From an uncultured Clostridia bacterium (GTDB lineage Bacteria > Bacillota > Clostridia > Christensenellales > Borkfalkiaceae), in the NCBI GenBank assembly GCA_949283125.1, contig CASDRK010000013.1, positions 1 through 64,000 of the forward strand: 64,000 nucleotides of DNA, read 5' to 3'. The notes beneath the pieces are model-generated. The model had not been told where the DNA came from. It saw only the letters and a program-made list of their open reading frames with translations, and did no database searches. Positions 33,265-41,258 of the stretch are shown piece after piece (positions within the stretch are counted from its first letter, which is position 1; every line of letters begins with the position of its first letter). The position numbers and the translations under genes are program-made.

Positions 33265-34134
33265 TCATTTCAGATCTTCGGTCTTTATGTTGTCCATATC
33301 GTCGTAGGTCTGATTTTCGCCGCACATGCCCCAGATGAACGTGTAGTTCATGGTGCCCACGCCCGTGTGGATGGACCACGAGGGCGAGATGACGGCCTGT
33401 TCGTTGTGCATGACGATGTGGCGGGTCTCCTGAGGAGTGCCCATGAGATGGAACACGGCCTGATCGGAGGGCAGTTCAAAGTACATGTAAACTTCCATGC
33501 GCCTTTCGTGAGTGTGCGAAGGAAGGGTGTTCCACGACGAGCCGACGTCGAGCTCGGTCATGCCCATGGAGAGCTGGCAGCTTTCGCACACGTCGCCGAT
33601 GATGAACTGGTTGATGGTGCGTTTGTTCATGCCTTCGGCCGTGCCGAGATGGCGCTGAACGCAGTACCTGGTGCCTTCGGGCGGCTGTTTGCCTTCGACG
33701 GGCTTGGTTATCTTGACCGTGGGATATTGCTTGTGCGCGGGGCTGGAGTTGATGTAGAACTTGGCGGGAGCCTTTGCGTCCGCCGAAGAGAACACGACTT
33801 CCTTTGTGCCCTTGCCGATATATATGCCTTCCTTGTGGCCTATTTCGTACTTTTTGCCGTCGAGCTCTATCACGCCCGCGCCGCCGATGTTGATGACGCC
33901 CATCTCGCGGCGTTCGAGGAAGTAGTTGGTCGCCAGTTCCTTGAACGTGCCGAGGGAGAGCTTTTTATTGACGGGCATGGCGCCGCCGGCGATTATCCTG
34001 TCCTGATGGGAATAGGTGAGTAAAATGTCGTCGGCTTCGAAGAGTTTTTCTATGAGATACTTCTTGCGGAGCTCGGCGGTGTCGTAATGCTTGGAATCAT
34101 CGGGATGATTTGCATATCTTACATCGAATTTCAT
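33265..34134 (-). CDS. kduI: 5-keto-4-deoxyuronate isomerase
   Basis: 289-residue cupin-fold isomerase that converts 5-keto-4-deoxyuronate (from unsaturated galacturonate) into 2,5-diketo-3-deoxygluconate, the KduD substrate. The start [19 protein letters not shown] and the metal-site region [22 protein letters not shown], then [21 protein letters not shown], are family signatures. Normal length. AGGAG lies about 15 bases upstream of ATG, longer than ideal. It is in the kdgA-kdgK operon, while kduD is transcribed separately at 41259. Confidence 0.97.
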   Translation of the reverse strand: MKFDVRYANHPDDSKHYDTAELRKKYLIEKLFEADDILLTYSHQDRIIAGGAMPVNKKLSLGTFKELATNYFLERREMGVINIGGAGVIELDGKKYEIGHKEGIYIGKGTKEVVFSSADAKAPAKFYINSSPAHKQYPTVKITKPVEGKQPPEGTRYCVQRHLGTAEGMNKRTINQFIIGDVCESCQLSMGMTELDVGSSWNTLPSHTHERRMEVYMYFELPSDQAVFHLMGTPQETRHIVMHNEQAVISPSWSIHTGVGTMNYTFIWGMCGENQTYDDMDNIKTEDLK

Positions 34135-34216
34135 GATAAAATTTATTTTCTCCTGCGGAAAATTTCCGCGTAGTTACCTTGGTTGCCGCCCTGACGGGCA
34201 GCCGCGCAATGCGGGG

Positions 34217-35056
34217 TCACGCGTCGTTCCACACGCTCCTCACAAACTCTATGGAAGGTTCGATGTCCGATCCCGTGGTCCCCTCGAGGACGAGCACGGC
34301 TTCGGGATCGTAAGCCTTTATCTTTGCGAGTATGGCGGGATAATCGAACATTCCCCTGCCGGGAGCGACCTGTTTCACCGCGCCGTCGCGCACGACGAAG
34401 TCCTTCATGTGGAACACGGCTATTCTGCCCGCGAACGTTTCAAGTCCTTCGTCCAGAATGTCCATATAATTGCTGTAGTTGGACATGTCGAGGTAGTTGT
34501 ACAGGTCGAATATCACCCTGACGTTGGGACGGCCGACGCCGTCCACCGCGCGCTTGAGCTGCTTTACGCACCAGCAGCAGTGCCCCGCCGCGCCCTCCAT
34601 GCCGATGTTCACGCCGTATTGCGCGGCGCAGTCGGCAAGCTCGGCAAAGGTGTCTATCACCGTGTGCAGGGCTTCCTCGGTGCGGTTGAGCGGATTATAC
34701 GTCCACTTGTCGTCGTTGAAAGAGCCCGTTTCGCTGCCCACTATGTCCGAGCCGAGTACTTTGGCATACTTCAAGTATTCCTTGAACACGGCCTTGCAGC
34801 CGGCAACTTTCTGCTTGTCGGAATGCACGGGATTGAAATAGGCGCCTATCAGGGGAACGGACACGCCCGCCCCCCTTAAAGCCTTGCCTATGTACTCGGC
34901 CAGTTCGGGCGTGAGCGAGCCGGGTTGCTGCTTAACGCCTTCCATGAACTTATACACTACGAGCTGAACGGCGTCCGCCCCGCACTGCTGCAGGCGGTAT
35001 ATCACGCCGTCGATGCCCTTCGCGCCGAGATCGTGCGTGCGGAAAGCTATCTTCAT
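34217..35056 (-). CDS. TIM-barrel sugar isomerase/epimerase family protein
   Basis: 279-residue protein of the xylose-isomerase-like TIM-barrel superfamily. Barrel landmarks: VPLIGAYFNPVHSD, SDIVGSETGSFN (first metal Glu), GVNIGMEGAAGHCCW (Glu), RVIFDLYNYLDMSN (Asp) and IAVFHMKDFVV (His). These fit a metal-dependent sugar isomerase or epimerase. Being inside the uronate operon and sharing one base with kdgK's stop, it probably acts on a uronate or keto-uronate, but the substrate cannot be named. Confidence 0.9.
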   Translation of the reverse strand: MKIAFRTHDLGAKGIDGVIYRLQQCGADAVQLVVYKFMEGVKQQPGSLTPELAEYIGKALRGAGVSVPLIGAYFNPVHSDKQKVAGCKAVFKEYLKYAKVLGSDIVGSETGSFNDDKWTYNPLNRTEEALHTVIDTFAELADCAAQYGVNIGMEGAAGHCCWCVKQLKRAVDGVGRPNVRVIFDLYNYLDMSNYSNYMDILDEGLETFAGRIAVFHMKDFVVRDGAVKQVAPGRGMFDYPAILAKIKAYDPEAVLVLEGTTGSDIEPSIEFVRSVWNDA

Positions 35057-36087
35057 TATCTCTGAACGCGGCCCGAACCGTCGCCGCCGGCCAGAGCTTC
35101 GACTTCCTTGCGGGAGACGAGGTTGAAGTCGCCGGGAATGGTGTGCTTGAGAGCCGACGCGGCAACGCCGAATTCAAGCGCGGACTTGAAATCCTTGCCG
35201 TCGAGGAAACCGCAGATGACGCCGCCCGCAAACGAGTCGCCGCCGCCGACGCGGTCCACGATGGGATGTATGGAATAGCTCTTGGAATGATAGAATTCCT
35301 TGGTGGCAGCCGAATATATGCAGGCCGACCAGCCGTTATCCGACGCGGAGTGCGATACGCGCAGCGAGGAGATGGCGTACTTGAAGCCGAACTTGGCGAC
35401 CATCTGCTCGAATATGGACTTGTAGCCGGCGAGCTCGAGTTCGCCGGAGGTGACGTCCGTCTTGCCGGGCTTGAAGCCGAGGACGAGCTCGGCGTCCTCT
35501 TCGTTGCCGATGCACACGTCGACGTACTTCATGAGACCGGTCATTACCTTCTGCGCCTTTTCGCTCGACCACAGCTTTTTGCGGAAGTTGAGGTCTACGG
35601 ACACGGTCACGCCGTGCTTCTTTGCAGCCTTGAGGGCTTCCTCGGTGAGGGCCGCGGCGCTGTCGGACACGGCGGGAGTGATGCCCGTGAAGTGGAACCA
35701 GTCGGCGCCTTCGAATATGGCGTCGAAGTCGAAGTCCTTGGCGGTGGCCGTGGTTATGGAAGAGTGAGCTCTGTCGTAAACCACTTTGGAGGGACGCATG
35801 GCCGAACCCGTTTCAAGGTAGTAGATGCCCAGCCTTTCGCCGCAGCGGGCGATGTGGCAGGTCTCCACGCCGTACTTGCGCAGAGCGGCTATGGCGCAGT
35901 CGCCCAGCTCGTTTTCGGGCAGAGCGGTGACGAATTCGGCCTTGTGGCCGTAGTTTGCGCACGATACGGCAACGTTGGCTTCGCCGCCGCCGTAGTTGAT
36001 GTCGAACTCGTCGGCCTGAATGAACTTTTCGTTGTTGGGGGTGGAAAGGCGGAGCATTATCTCGCCCATGGTTACGATCTTTTTCAT
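35056..36087 (-). CDS. kdgK: 2-keto-3-deoxygluconate kinase
   Basis: 343-residue PfkB/ribokinase-family kinase that phosphorylates KDG to KDPG with ATP. The substrate region INYGGGEANVAVSCANYG and the C-terminal GGGDSFAGGVICGF with its catalytic Asp are present. Ribosome site CAGGAG before ATG. It lies between kdgA and the TIM-barrel gene. Its normal product feeds the aldolase encoded just upstream. Confidence 0.96.
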   Translation of the reverse strand: MKKIVTMGEIMLRLSTPNNEKFIQADEFDINYGGGEANVAVSCANYGHKAEFVTALPENELGDCAIAALRKYGVETCHIARCGERLGIYYLETGSAMRPSKVVYDRAHSSITTATAKDFDFDAIFEGADWFHFTGITPAVSDSAAALTEEALKAAKKHGVTVSVDLNFRKKLWSSEKAQKVMTGLMKYVDVCIGNEEDAELVLGFKPGKTDVTSGELELAGYKSIFEQMVAKFGFKYAISSLRVSHSASDNGWSACIYSAATKEFYHSKSYSIHPIVDRVGGGDSFAGGVICGFLDGKDFKSALEFGVAASALKHTIPGDFNLVSRKEVEALAGGDGSGRVQR

Positions 36088-36235
36088 TTATGAAACTCCT
36101 GAAAAATATTTTTTTATTTGAATTTTTTATTGAATTTTTTTAAACGATTGCGGCGCGGACAGTCCCGCACCTTTCGCGGCGCCCGCTCAAACGGACAGCC
36201 GGCGCATATCCCATTATGCGCGGCTTGCGCGGCCT

Positions 36236-37219
36236 TTACTTTCTGAGCACCAGATGCACGGCGAAGCCGCCGAAATCTTCCTTGAGATAGGCGACGGTGG
36301 GCGTGCCCTTGGCGTCGCGCTTTACCGATTCTTCGTCTATCGTGTATCCGCGCTCGGTGAGCTGATACATAGCCCTCTTTACCGAATTGGTCGCCACGGC
36401 GATATGGCCCATCCTGCCCTTGAAGGGCTTTTTCATGCACTCGACGTACGTTGAAGCGAACACCGAGCTGTTGCCCACCTTTTTGGCAAAGCCGAAGGCG
36501 TTGTCGAACATGTCGGCCACGCTCTCCGCTTCGGCGGGATCGGCGCAGTTGATGCCGACGTGCACCACCTCGAACCCGAGCATCTTGTCCACGGCCTGAC
36601 GGCAGAGCGCGGTGATGCCCGCCCAGTCCTCTTCGTCGAGCAGCTTGCCGGGAACTATCCAGCTGCCGCCGCAGCAGACTATTTTATCGTAAGCGAGATA
36701 GGTGTTGAGATTGTCCGCCGTCACGCCGCCCGTGGGCATGAAGCGCATGGACGTGTAGGGCCCGCACACCGATTTGATGTAGGGCAGCCCGCCCGCCTGC
36801 TCCGCGGGGAAGAACTTTACGAAGTCGAGCCCGAGCTCGATGGCCTGTTCTATCTCGCTGGCGGAGGACAGACCGGGAGCGAAGGGTATGCCCTTGTCCA
36901 GACAGTGCCTTACCACCTTGGGATTGAGCCCGGGAGCCACGCAGAACTTTGCGCCAGCCGCGGCAGCGGCGTCCGCCTGCTCGCACGTGAGCACCGTGCC
37001 GGCGCCCACGAGCATGTCGGGATAGGCCTTTACCATGCGCGCTATCACCTCGTCGGCGCCCTTGGCGCGGAAGGTGACTTCGGCGCAGTTGATGCCGCCG
37101 TCGCGCAGAGCCTTGGCAAGCTTTTCGGCGTTTTCGACCTTGTCCAGCTTGATGACGGGCACTATTCCTATGCAGCCCAGCCGCTCGACGATGCCGTCCA
37201 TCTTTTCCTTTATTGTCAT
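36236..37219 (-). CDS. kdgA: KDPG/KHG aldolase with C-terminal VOC-like domain
   Basis: 327 residues. Residues 1-212 form a class I KDPG aldolase that splits 2-keto-3-deoxy-6-phosphogluconate into pyruvate and glyceraldehyde-3-phosphate: AEVTFR (Glu47), VGAGTVLT, Schiff-base Lys135 in FVKFFPAE, and PTGGV. Ordinary KdgA proteins end near residue 210. Here about 110 residues follow (216-327) that look like half of a glyoxalase/VOC fold: VVHVGINC, RMGHIAVATNSVKRAMYQLTERGY, FGGFAVHLVLRK. This extra domain may bind a ligand or metal, or adjust oligomer form. It heads the uronate operon, after a promoter at 37270-37298. Confidence 0.93.
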   Translation of the reverse strand: MTIKEKMDGIVERLGCIGIVPVIKLDKVENAEKLAKALRDGGINCAEVTFRAKGADEVIARMVKAYPDMLVGAGTVLTCEQADAAAAAGAKFCVAPGLNPKVVRHCLDKGIPFAPGLSSASEIEQAIELGLDFVKFFPAEQAGGLPYIKSVCGPYTSMRFMPTGGVTADNLNTYLAYDKIVCCGGSWIVPGKLLDEEDWAGITALCRQAVDKMLGFEVVHVGINCADPAEAESVADMFDNAFGFAKKVGNSSVFASTYVECMKKPFKGRMGHIAVATNSVKRAMYQLTERGYTIDEESVKRDAKGTPTVAYLKEDFGGFAVHLVLRK

Positions 37220-37269
37220 ATTAACCTCACTTCGGGCGCGCAGACGCGCACCACATGTTATGCGCTTAT

Positions 37270-37298
37270 ATTATAATTAATAATCGCCCCGCAGTCTA
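37270..37298 (-). promoter_or_regulatory. candidate promoter of the uronate operon
   Basis: TAGACT (37298-37293) and TATAAT (37275-37270), 17-base spacer on the minus strand; leader about 45 bases to kdgA. The -35 is only a 4 of 6 match, so activation by a regulator is plausible. Confidence 0.55.
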
Positions 37299-37381
37299 TA
37301 TACTATACGGATAACTTTATGTATTTTTCGGATATAGCGGCCCGGCCGCGTCGGGCGCGGAGAAAAAGCGCCTTAAAACAT

Positions 37382-37410
37382 TTGACAGGGTGAAAATTGT
37401 GTGATAAGAT
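37382..37410 (+). promoter_or_regulatory. promoter of the riboswitch-ATPase unit
   Basis: TTGACA (37382-37387) and TAAGAT (37405-37410), 17-base spacer. Confidence 0.65.
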
Positions 37411-37448
37411 TAAAAAGCAATTTAAGTTAAGTTTTTACAAATTCAATA

Positions 37449-37567
37449 CTTTAAAAGGGAGTAGTTGCAAGAGCGCGGCCGTCAGCACGGATCATCGTCC
37501 CGGCCCCCGCCACCGTAAACTTTCGGTAACAAGACTTTTAAGCATTTTTCGCTTAAAGGTCTTTTTT
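37449..37567 (+). promoter_or_regulatory. yybP-ykoY manganese riboswitch
   Basis: The leader contains the conserved signature AAAAGGGAGTAG (37453-37464), the inner GCCGTCA...ACGG element (37478-37490) and GGTAACAAGAC (37525-37535). These are the conserved parts of the Mn2+-sensing yybP-ykoY class, which typically precedes P-type ATPases and other metal exporters. The 3' side runs into an intrinsic terminator (37532-37567), so Mn2+ binding would allow read-through and turn on the ATPase gene. Recognition is from sequence memory, not a covariance search. Confidence 0.88.
37532..37567 (+). terminator. riboswitch-controlled terminator
   Basis: 12-base stem (37532-37543 with 37551-37562), loop ATTTTTC, then six T. 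The left arm includes bases of the conserved riboswitch core, so ligand binding competes with terminator folding. Confidence 0.85.
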
Positions 37568-37713
37568 GATAACGGCGCGGCCGGCACGGCCGCGGGGATG
37601 CGCAAGCAACACGGGCAACCCGCGGCGCATGCGCGCCGTTTGCCATTTAATTTTTGAATTGCCCCGCATATATGCGGCGGTAAATATAAAAAATAATTTA
37701 TAAGGAGCACGCG
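37568..37713 (+). other. leader between riboswitch and ATPase gene
   Basis: Gene-free, 146 bases. It holds GC hairpins (about 37572-37592 and 37595-37640) and the palindrome CCGCATATATGCGG near 37668-37681. The ribosome site ATAAGGAGCACGCG precedes the ATG. Confidence 0.55.
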
Positions 37714-40386
37714 ATGTTTCACAACAAGAGCGTTGAGGAAACTTACCTTGCGGTAAATTCCTCGGAGCGCGGTCTTTCGACCGCGGAGGCGCAGAAGCGG
37801 CTTGCCGAAAACGGCAAAAACGCGCTGGCCGAAGCCAAAAAGAAGCCGGCCATCTTAAAATTTCTGGGGCAGTTCACCGACCCCATGATAATCGTGCTGC
37901 TGGCTGCGGCCGTCGTTTCGGCGGTGCTTACCATCGTAAGCAATCTGCAGAAGGGCACGAACGAGTGGACGGAGCTCATCGACTGCGGCGTCATTCTGCT
38001 TATAGTGGTAGTCAACGCCATAATAGGCTTTGTTCAGGAAAACAAGGCCGAAAACGCGCTGGAGGCGCTGAAGGCCAAGAATAAACCCTTCGTAAAGGCC
38101 ATACGCGACGGAGAGCAGGCCGTCATCCCCTCCGAAGAGCTGGTCGTCGGCGATATAGTCATACTCGAAGCCGGCGACGTGGTGCCGGCCGACATGCGGC
38201 TGATACAGTCCGCCTCCCTCAAGATAGAGGAAGCCGCGCTGACGGGCGAATCGGTGCCCGTCGAAAAAGAAGCGGGCGTGACGGTGGACGAAAAGGCGCC
38301 ACTCGGCGACAGACACAACATGGCTTTTTCGGGCTCGACCGTGACGTACGGCCGCGGCCGCGGCGTCGTGACCGCAACGGGCATGAGCACCGAGATGGGC
38401 AAGATAGCCCAGATGCTGACCGAGGTGCAGGAGGATCCCTCCCCCCTCAACAAGCAGTTGGGCAAGACGGCCAAGATACTCTCCATCCTCGTGCTCGGCA
38501 TTGCCGCGGTAATATTCGTGGTGAACATATGCGCGCACATATCCACGGGGCTCGGCGATCCCGACGTGTGGATGAGCGCCTTCATGACGGCCGTGGCCAT
38601 AGCCGTTGCGGCCATACCCGAAGGTCTGCCCGCAGTCGTGACCATAGTGCTTGCCATGGGCGTGCAGAAGATGTCCAAGCGCAACGCCATAGTAAAGAAC
38701 CTGCCCTCCGTTGAGACGCTGGGCTGCTGCGAGATAATCTGTTCGGACAAGACGGGCACGCTGACGCTGAACAAGATGACGGTGAAGGACGGCTACTGTC
38801 CTTCGGGCAACGACGAACTTTTAAAGCGCATAATGGCGCTGTGCAACGACACCGTAGCCACCAGGAGCGGCCTGCAGGGCGACCCCACGGAGACGGCCCT
38901 CGTAGATTACTACATCAATCAGGGCGGCGACTACGCAGCGCTCACAAACGACTATCCGCGCGTGAACGAAAAGCCCTTCGATTCCGGCCGCAAGCTGATG
39001 ACCACCGTGCACACCTGCGCCGGCAGCACCGAAAGCTACACCAAGGGCGCGCCCGACATGCTGATAGCCAGATGCGACAGGATACTGACGGCCAAGGGCG
39101 TTTCGCCCATCACCGAAGCCGACAGGGAAGCGATAAGGAACGCCAACTCCGCCATGGCGCACAGGGCGCTGAGGGTGCTTGCCGCCGCGTATAAGGACGG
39201 CGACGACGTATCCGAAGAGGGCATGATATTCGTGGGCCTGATGGGCATGATAGACCCTCCCCGTCCCGAGGTGAAGGCCGCCGTGGCCGAGTGCAGAACG
39301 GCGGGCATAAAGGCGCTGATGATAACGGGCGACCACATGGACACCGCCTGCGCCATCGCCAAAGAGCTGGATATCCTCCGCGACGGCGACCTGACGGCGA
39401 CGGGCGCGGAACTGGACAAGATGACGGACGAATATCTGTATGCGAACATTCAGAAATTTTCGGTATTCGCCCGCGTTTCCCCCGAAAACAAAGTAAGGAT
39501 AGTCAAGGCCTTCCGCTCCAACGGCAAGGTGACGGCCATGACGGGCGACGGCGTGAACGACGCGCCCTCGATAAAGGAAGCCGACATAGGCATAGGCATG
39601 GGCATCACCGGCACGCAGGTGAGCAAGGAAGCCGCCGACATGGTGCTCACCGACGACAACTTCGCCACGATAGTCGGCGCGGTGGAAGAAGGCAGAAAGA
39701 TATTCTCCAACATCACCAAGGCCATACAGTTTTTGCTTTCGGCAAACATAGCCGAGGTGCTGTGCCTGTTCATAGTGGAAATGATAGCCCTGTGCACCGG
39801 CGCGGCCGATCAGGAATTCATGACCCCCATAATGATACTCTGGGTAAATCTGGTCACAGACTCCTTCCCCGCTCTCTCGCTGGGCACCGAAAAGGCAGAA
39901 AAAGACGTGATGCTGCAACCGCCGAGAAAGAATCAGAGTTCGCTGTTCTCCGGTCAGCTCGGCAAAGACATAATAATTCAGGGCATTATGCAGACGGCGC
40001 TCGTAATGACAAGTTACCTCGTTGGCAACTACGCGCTCGGTCAGCATCACTCCGAAGCCATGGCTATGGCGTTCATCTCGCTGTGCTTCATACAGCTCTT
40101 CCACGCCTTCAACCTGCGCTCGCAGAGAAACAGCATAATCAATAAGGGCTTCTTCTCCAACAAGTTCCTCGATCTTTCAGCGCTCCTCGGCATAGCGCTC
40201 ACCCTCTTCGTGGTGCTCACGCCCGGCGTCAACACCATATTCCTCGACCTCTCCGAGGCCGAAGCGGCAAGCTTCCACCTCACCTGGTCGGAGTGGCTCA
40301 TCTCCGTCGGCGTAGCAATAGCCATCATTCCGCTCGTCGAGATACAGAAACTTGCGGAAAAGCTGATAGAAAAGAAAAAGAAGTAA
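37714..40386 (+). CDS. P-type calcium/manganese-translocating ATPase
   Basis: 890-residue P2-type ATPase, a membrane pump of the SERCA/PMCA-like group. Landmarks: N-terminal cation-ATPase domain, actuator LTGESVPVEKEA, the helix 4 ion-site PEGLP, phosphorylation site SDKTGTLTLNKM, KGAPDM, TGDGVNDAPSIKEADIGI and a C-terminal group of four helices. PEGLP and the overall layout fit Ca2+ export. Control by a Mn2+ riboswitch suggests Mn2+ is a physiological substrate too or instead. It has its own promoter and terminator, in the gap between the uronate operon and kduD. Confidence 0.95.
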   Translation: MFHNKSVEETYLAVNSSERGLSTAEAQKRLAENGKNALAEAKKKPAILKFLGQFTDPMIIVLLAAAVVSAVLTIVSNLQKGTNEWTELIDCGVILLIVVVNAIIGFVQENKAENALEALKAKNKPFVKAIRDGEQAVIPSEELVVGDIVILEAGDVVPADMRLIQSASLKIEEAALTGESVPVEKEAGVTVDEKAPLGDRHNMAFSGSTVTYGRGRGVVTATGMSTEMGKIAQMLTEVQEDPSPLNKQLGKTAKILSILVLGIAAVIFVVNICAHISTGLGDPDVWMSAFMTAVAIAVAAIPEGLPAVVTIVLAMGVQKMSKRNAIVKNLPSVETLGCCEIICSDKTGTLTLNKMTVKDGYCPSGNDELLKRIMALCNDTVATRSGLQGDPTETALVDYYINQGGDYAALTNDYPRVNEKPFDSGRKLMTTVHTCAGSTESYTKGAPDMLIARCDRILTAKGVSPITEADREAIRNANSAMAHRALRVLAAAYKDGDDVSEEGMIFVGLMGMIDPPRPEVKAAVAECRTAGIKALMITGDHMDTACAIAKELDILRDGDLTATGAELDKMTDEYLYANIQKFSVFARVSPENKVRIVKAFRSNGKVTAMTGDGVNDAPSIKEADIGIGMGITGTQVSKEAADMVLTDDNFATIVGAVEEGRKIFSNITKAIQFLLSANIAEVLCLFIVEMIALCTGAADQEFMTPIMILWVNLVTDSFPALSLGTEKAEKDVMLQPPRKNQSSLFSGQLGKDIIIQGIMQTALVMTSYLVGNYALGQHHSEAMAMAFISLCFIQLFHAFNLRSQRNSIINKGFFSNKFLDLSALLGIALTLFVVLTPGVNTIFLDLSEAEAASFHLTWSEWLISVGVAIAIIPLVEIQKLAEKLIEKKKK

Positions 40387-40416
40387 GGCAACTCAACTGC
40401 CTGCGCAAAAAACATT

Positions 40417-40449
40417 CAGCCGCGGACCGGTCGGTCCGCGGCTGTTTTT
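40417..40449 (+). terminator. terminator of the ATPase gene
   Basis: 12-base stem (40417-40428 with 40433-40444), 4-base loop, T5. Confidence 0.92.
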
Positions 40450-40546
40450 CCGCGATGATGACGGCGCGCGGCACGCGAATGCTGCGCAAAAATCCGATGC
40501 CGTCCGCGCATCCGGCAGAGGGAAGGCGGTAACGCCCGCCCGCGAA

Positions 40547-40836
40547 GCATGATGCAACGGAACGTTGCCGGCCGCGAACCGACAGCGGAAATGCTGCGCG
40601 GCCCGTTCGCGGAGCATGATGCAACGGAACGTTGCCGGCCGCGAGCCGACAGCGGAAATGCTGCGCGGCCCGTTCGCGGAGTGCGATGCGACGGAACGTT
40701 TCCGGCCGCGAACCGACAGCGGAAATGCTGTGCGGCCCGTTCGCGGAGTGCGATGCGACGGAACGTTTCCGGCCGCGAACCGACAACGGGAATGAGTCCC
40801 CGCCTGCTCGCGGAGTATGATGCAACGGAACGTTGC
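40547..40836. repeat. 67-base tandem repeat, four and a third copies
   Basis: Units start at 40547, 40614, 40681, 40748 and a partial one at 40815. Each carries GATGCAACGGAACGTT or GATGCGACGGAACGTT, then GGCCGCGAACCGACA, then GCCCGTTCGCGGA. Differences between units are few. No spacer diversity exists, so this is not CRISPR. Overlapping open frames on both strands are repeats of one another and are not genes. Confidence 0.9.
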
Positions 40837-41015
40837 GCGCGCCCCAAGCGCACAACGAGCGTTAATATAGCTCATGTGCGCAAGGCGGATTCACTCCGCC
40901 GTTAAGCGCTACACAATTTGTCGCGCAAGCGAGCTCACCGGCGTGAATTGCCGCGACTATTTTACTGTAGGGCAATTTAAAGTCGCGGCAAGAGCGGCAG
41001 AGCCGCTGAAAAAAC

Positions 41016-41060
41016 TAACGGCAAATTGTTGTGCAGTCTCCCGCACACAATTTGCCGTTA
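41016..41060. repeat. hairpin copy A with AGTCTCCC loop
   Basis: The left arm 41016-41034 (TAACGGCAAATTGTTGTGC) pairs with 41043-41060, with one extra T. The loop is AGTCTCCC. See copy B at 41209-41252. Confidence 0.8.
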
Positions 41061-41208
41061 ACCATTTAATTTAATCACGTTGCAAGGGGAATTCATTTCC
41101 CCGCGGCAGACCCGATTTGCGCATACCTGCGCCTCGGCAGGTGAATGCGGCGCAATTATTGAAATACAGGGCGCTTAAGATTGCGCCGCAGAGGGCAGCG
41201 CCCTGAAA

Positions 41209-41252
41209 TAACGGCAAATCGTGCGCAGCCTCCCGCGCACGATTTGCCGTTA
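41209..41252. repeat. hairpin copy B with AGCCTCCC loop
   Basis: The perfect 18-base stem (41209-41226 with 41235-41252) has loop AGCCTCCC. It shares TAACGGCAAAT and the loop with copy A but uses CGTGCGC in place of TGTTGTGC, with matching changes on the other arm. It starts 7 bases past the kduD stop and could also terminate kduD. Confidence 0.85.
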
Positions 41253-41258
41253 AACCAT

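Larger units (their letters stand above)
40837..41258. other. gene-free region rich in inverted repeats
   Basis: No credible gene is found. Besides the two matching hairpins listed separately, GGGGAATTCATTTCCCC (41078-41094) and short GC-rich inverted repeats occur. CGTTAAGCGCTACACAATTTG at the left end resembles a broken arm of the hairpin family. The region may hold a non-coding RNA or simply a repeat cluster. Confidence 0.5.

Noticed and set aside
37397..37657. 86-codon open frame over the riboswitch
   Set aside because: Conserved riboswitch bases and a terminator explain this stretch; no ribosome site.
40547..40836. CRISPR array
   Set aside because: Units are 67 bases and continuous without unique spacers, and no cas genes are nearby.
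40325..40905. Several overlapping open frames (118-176 codons) on both strands in the tandem repeats
   Set aside because: They are translations of the same 67-base unit in different frames, without ribosome sites or family resemblance.
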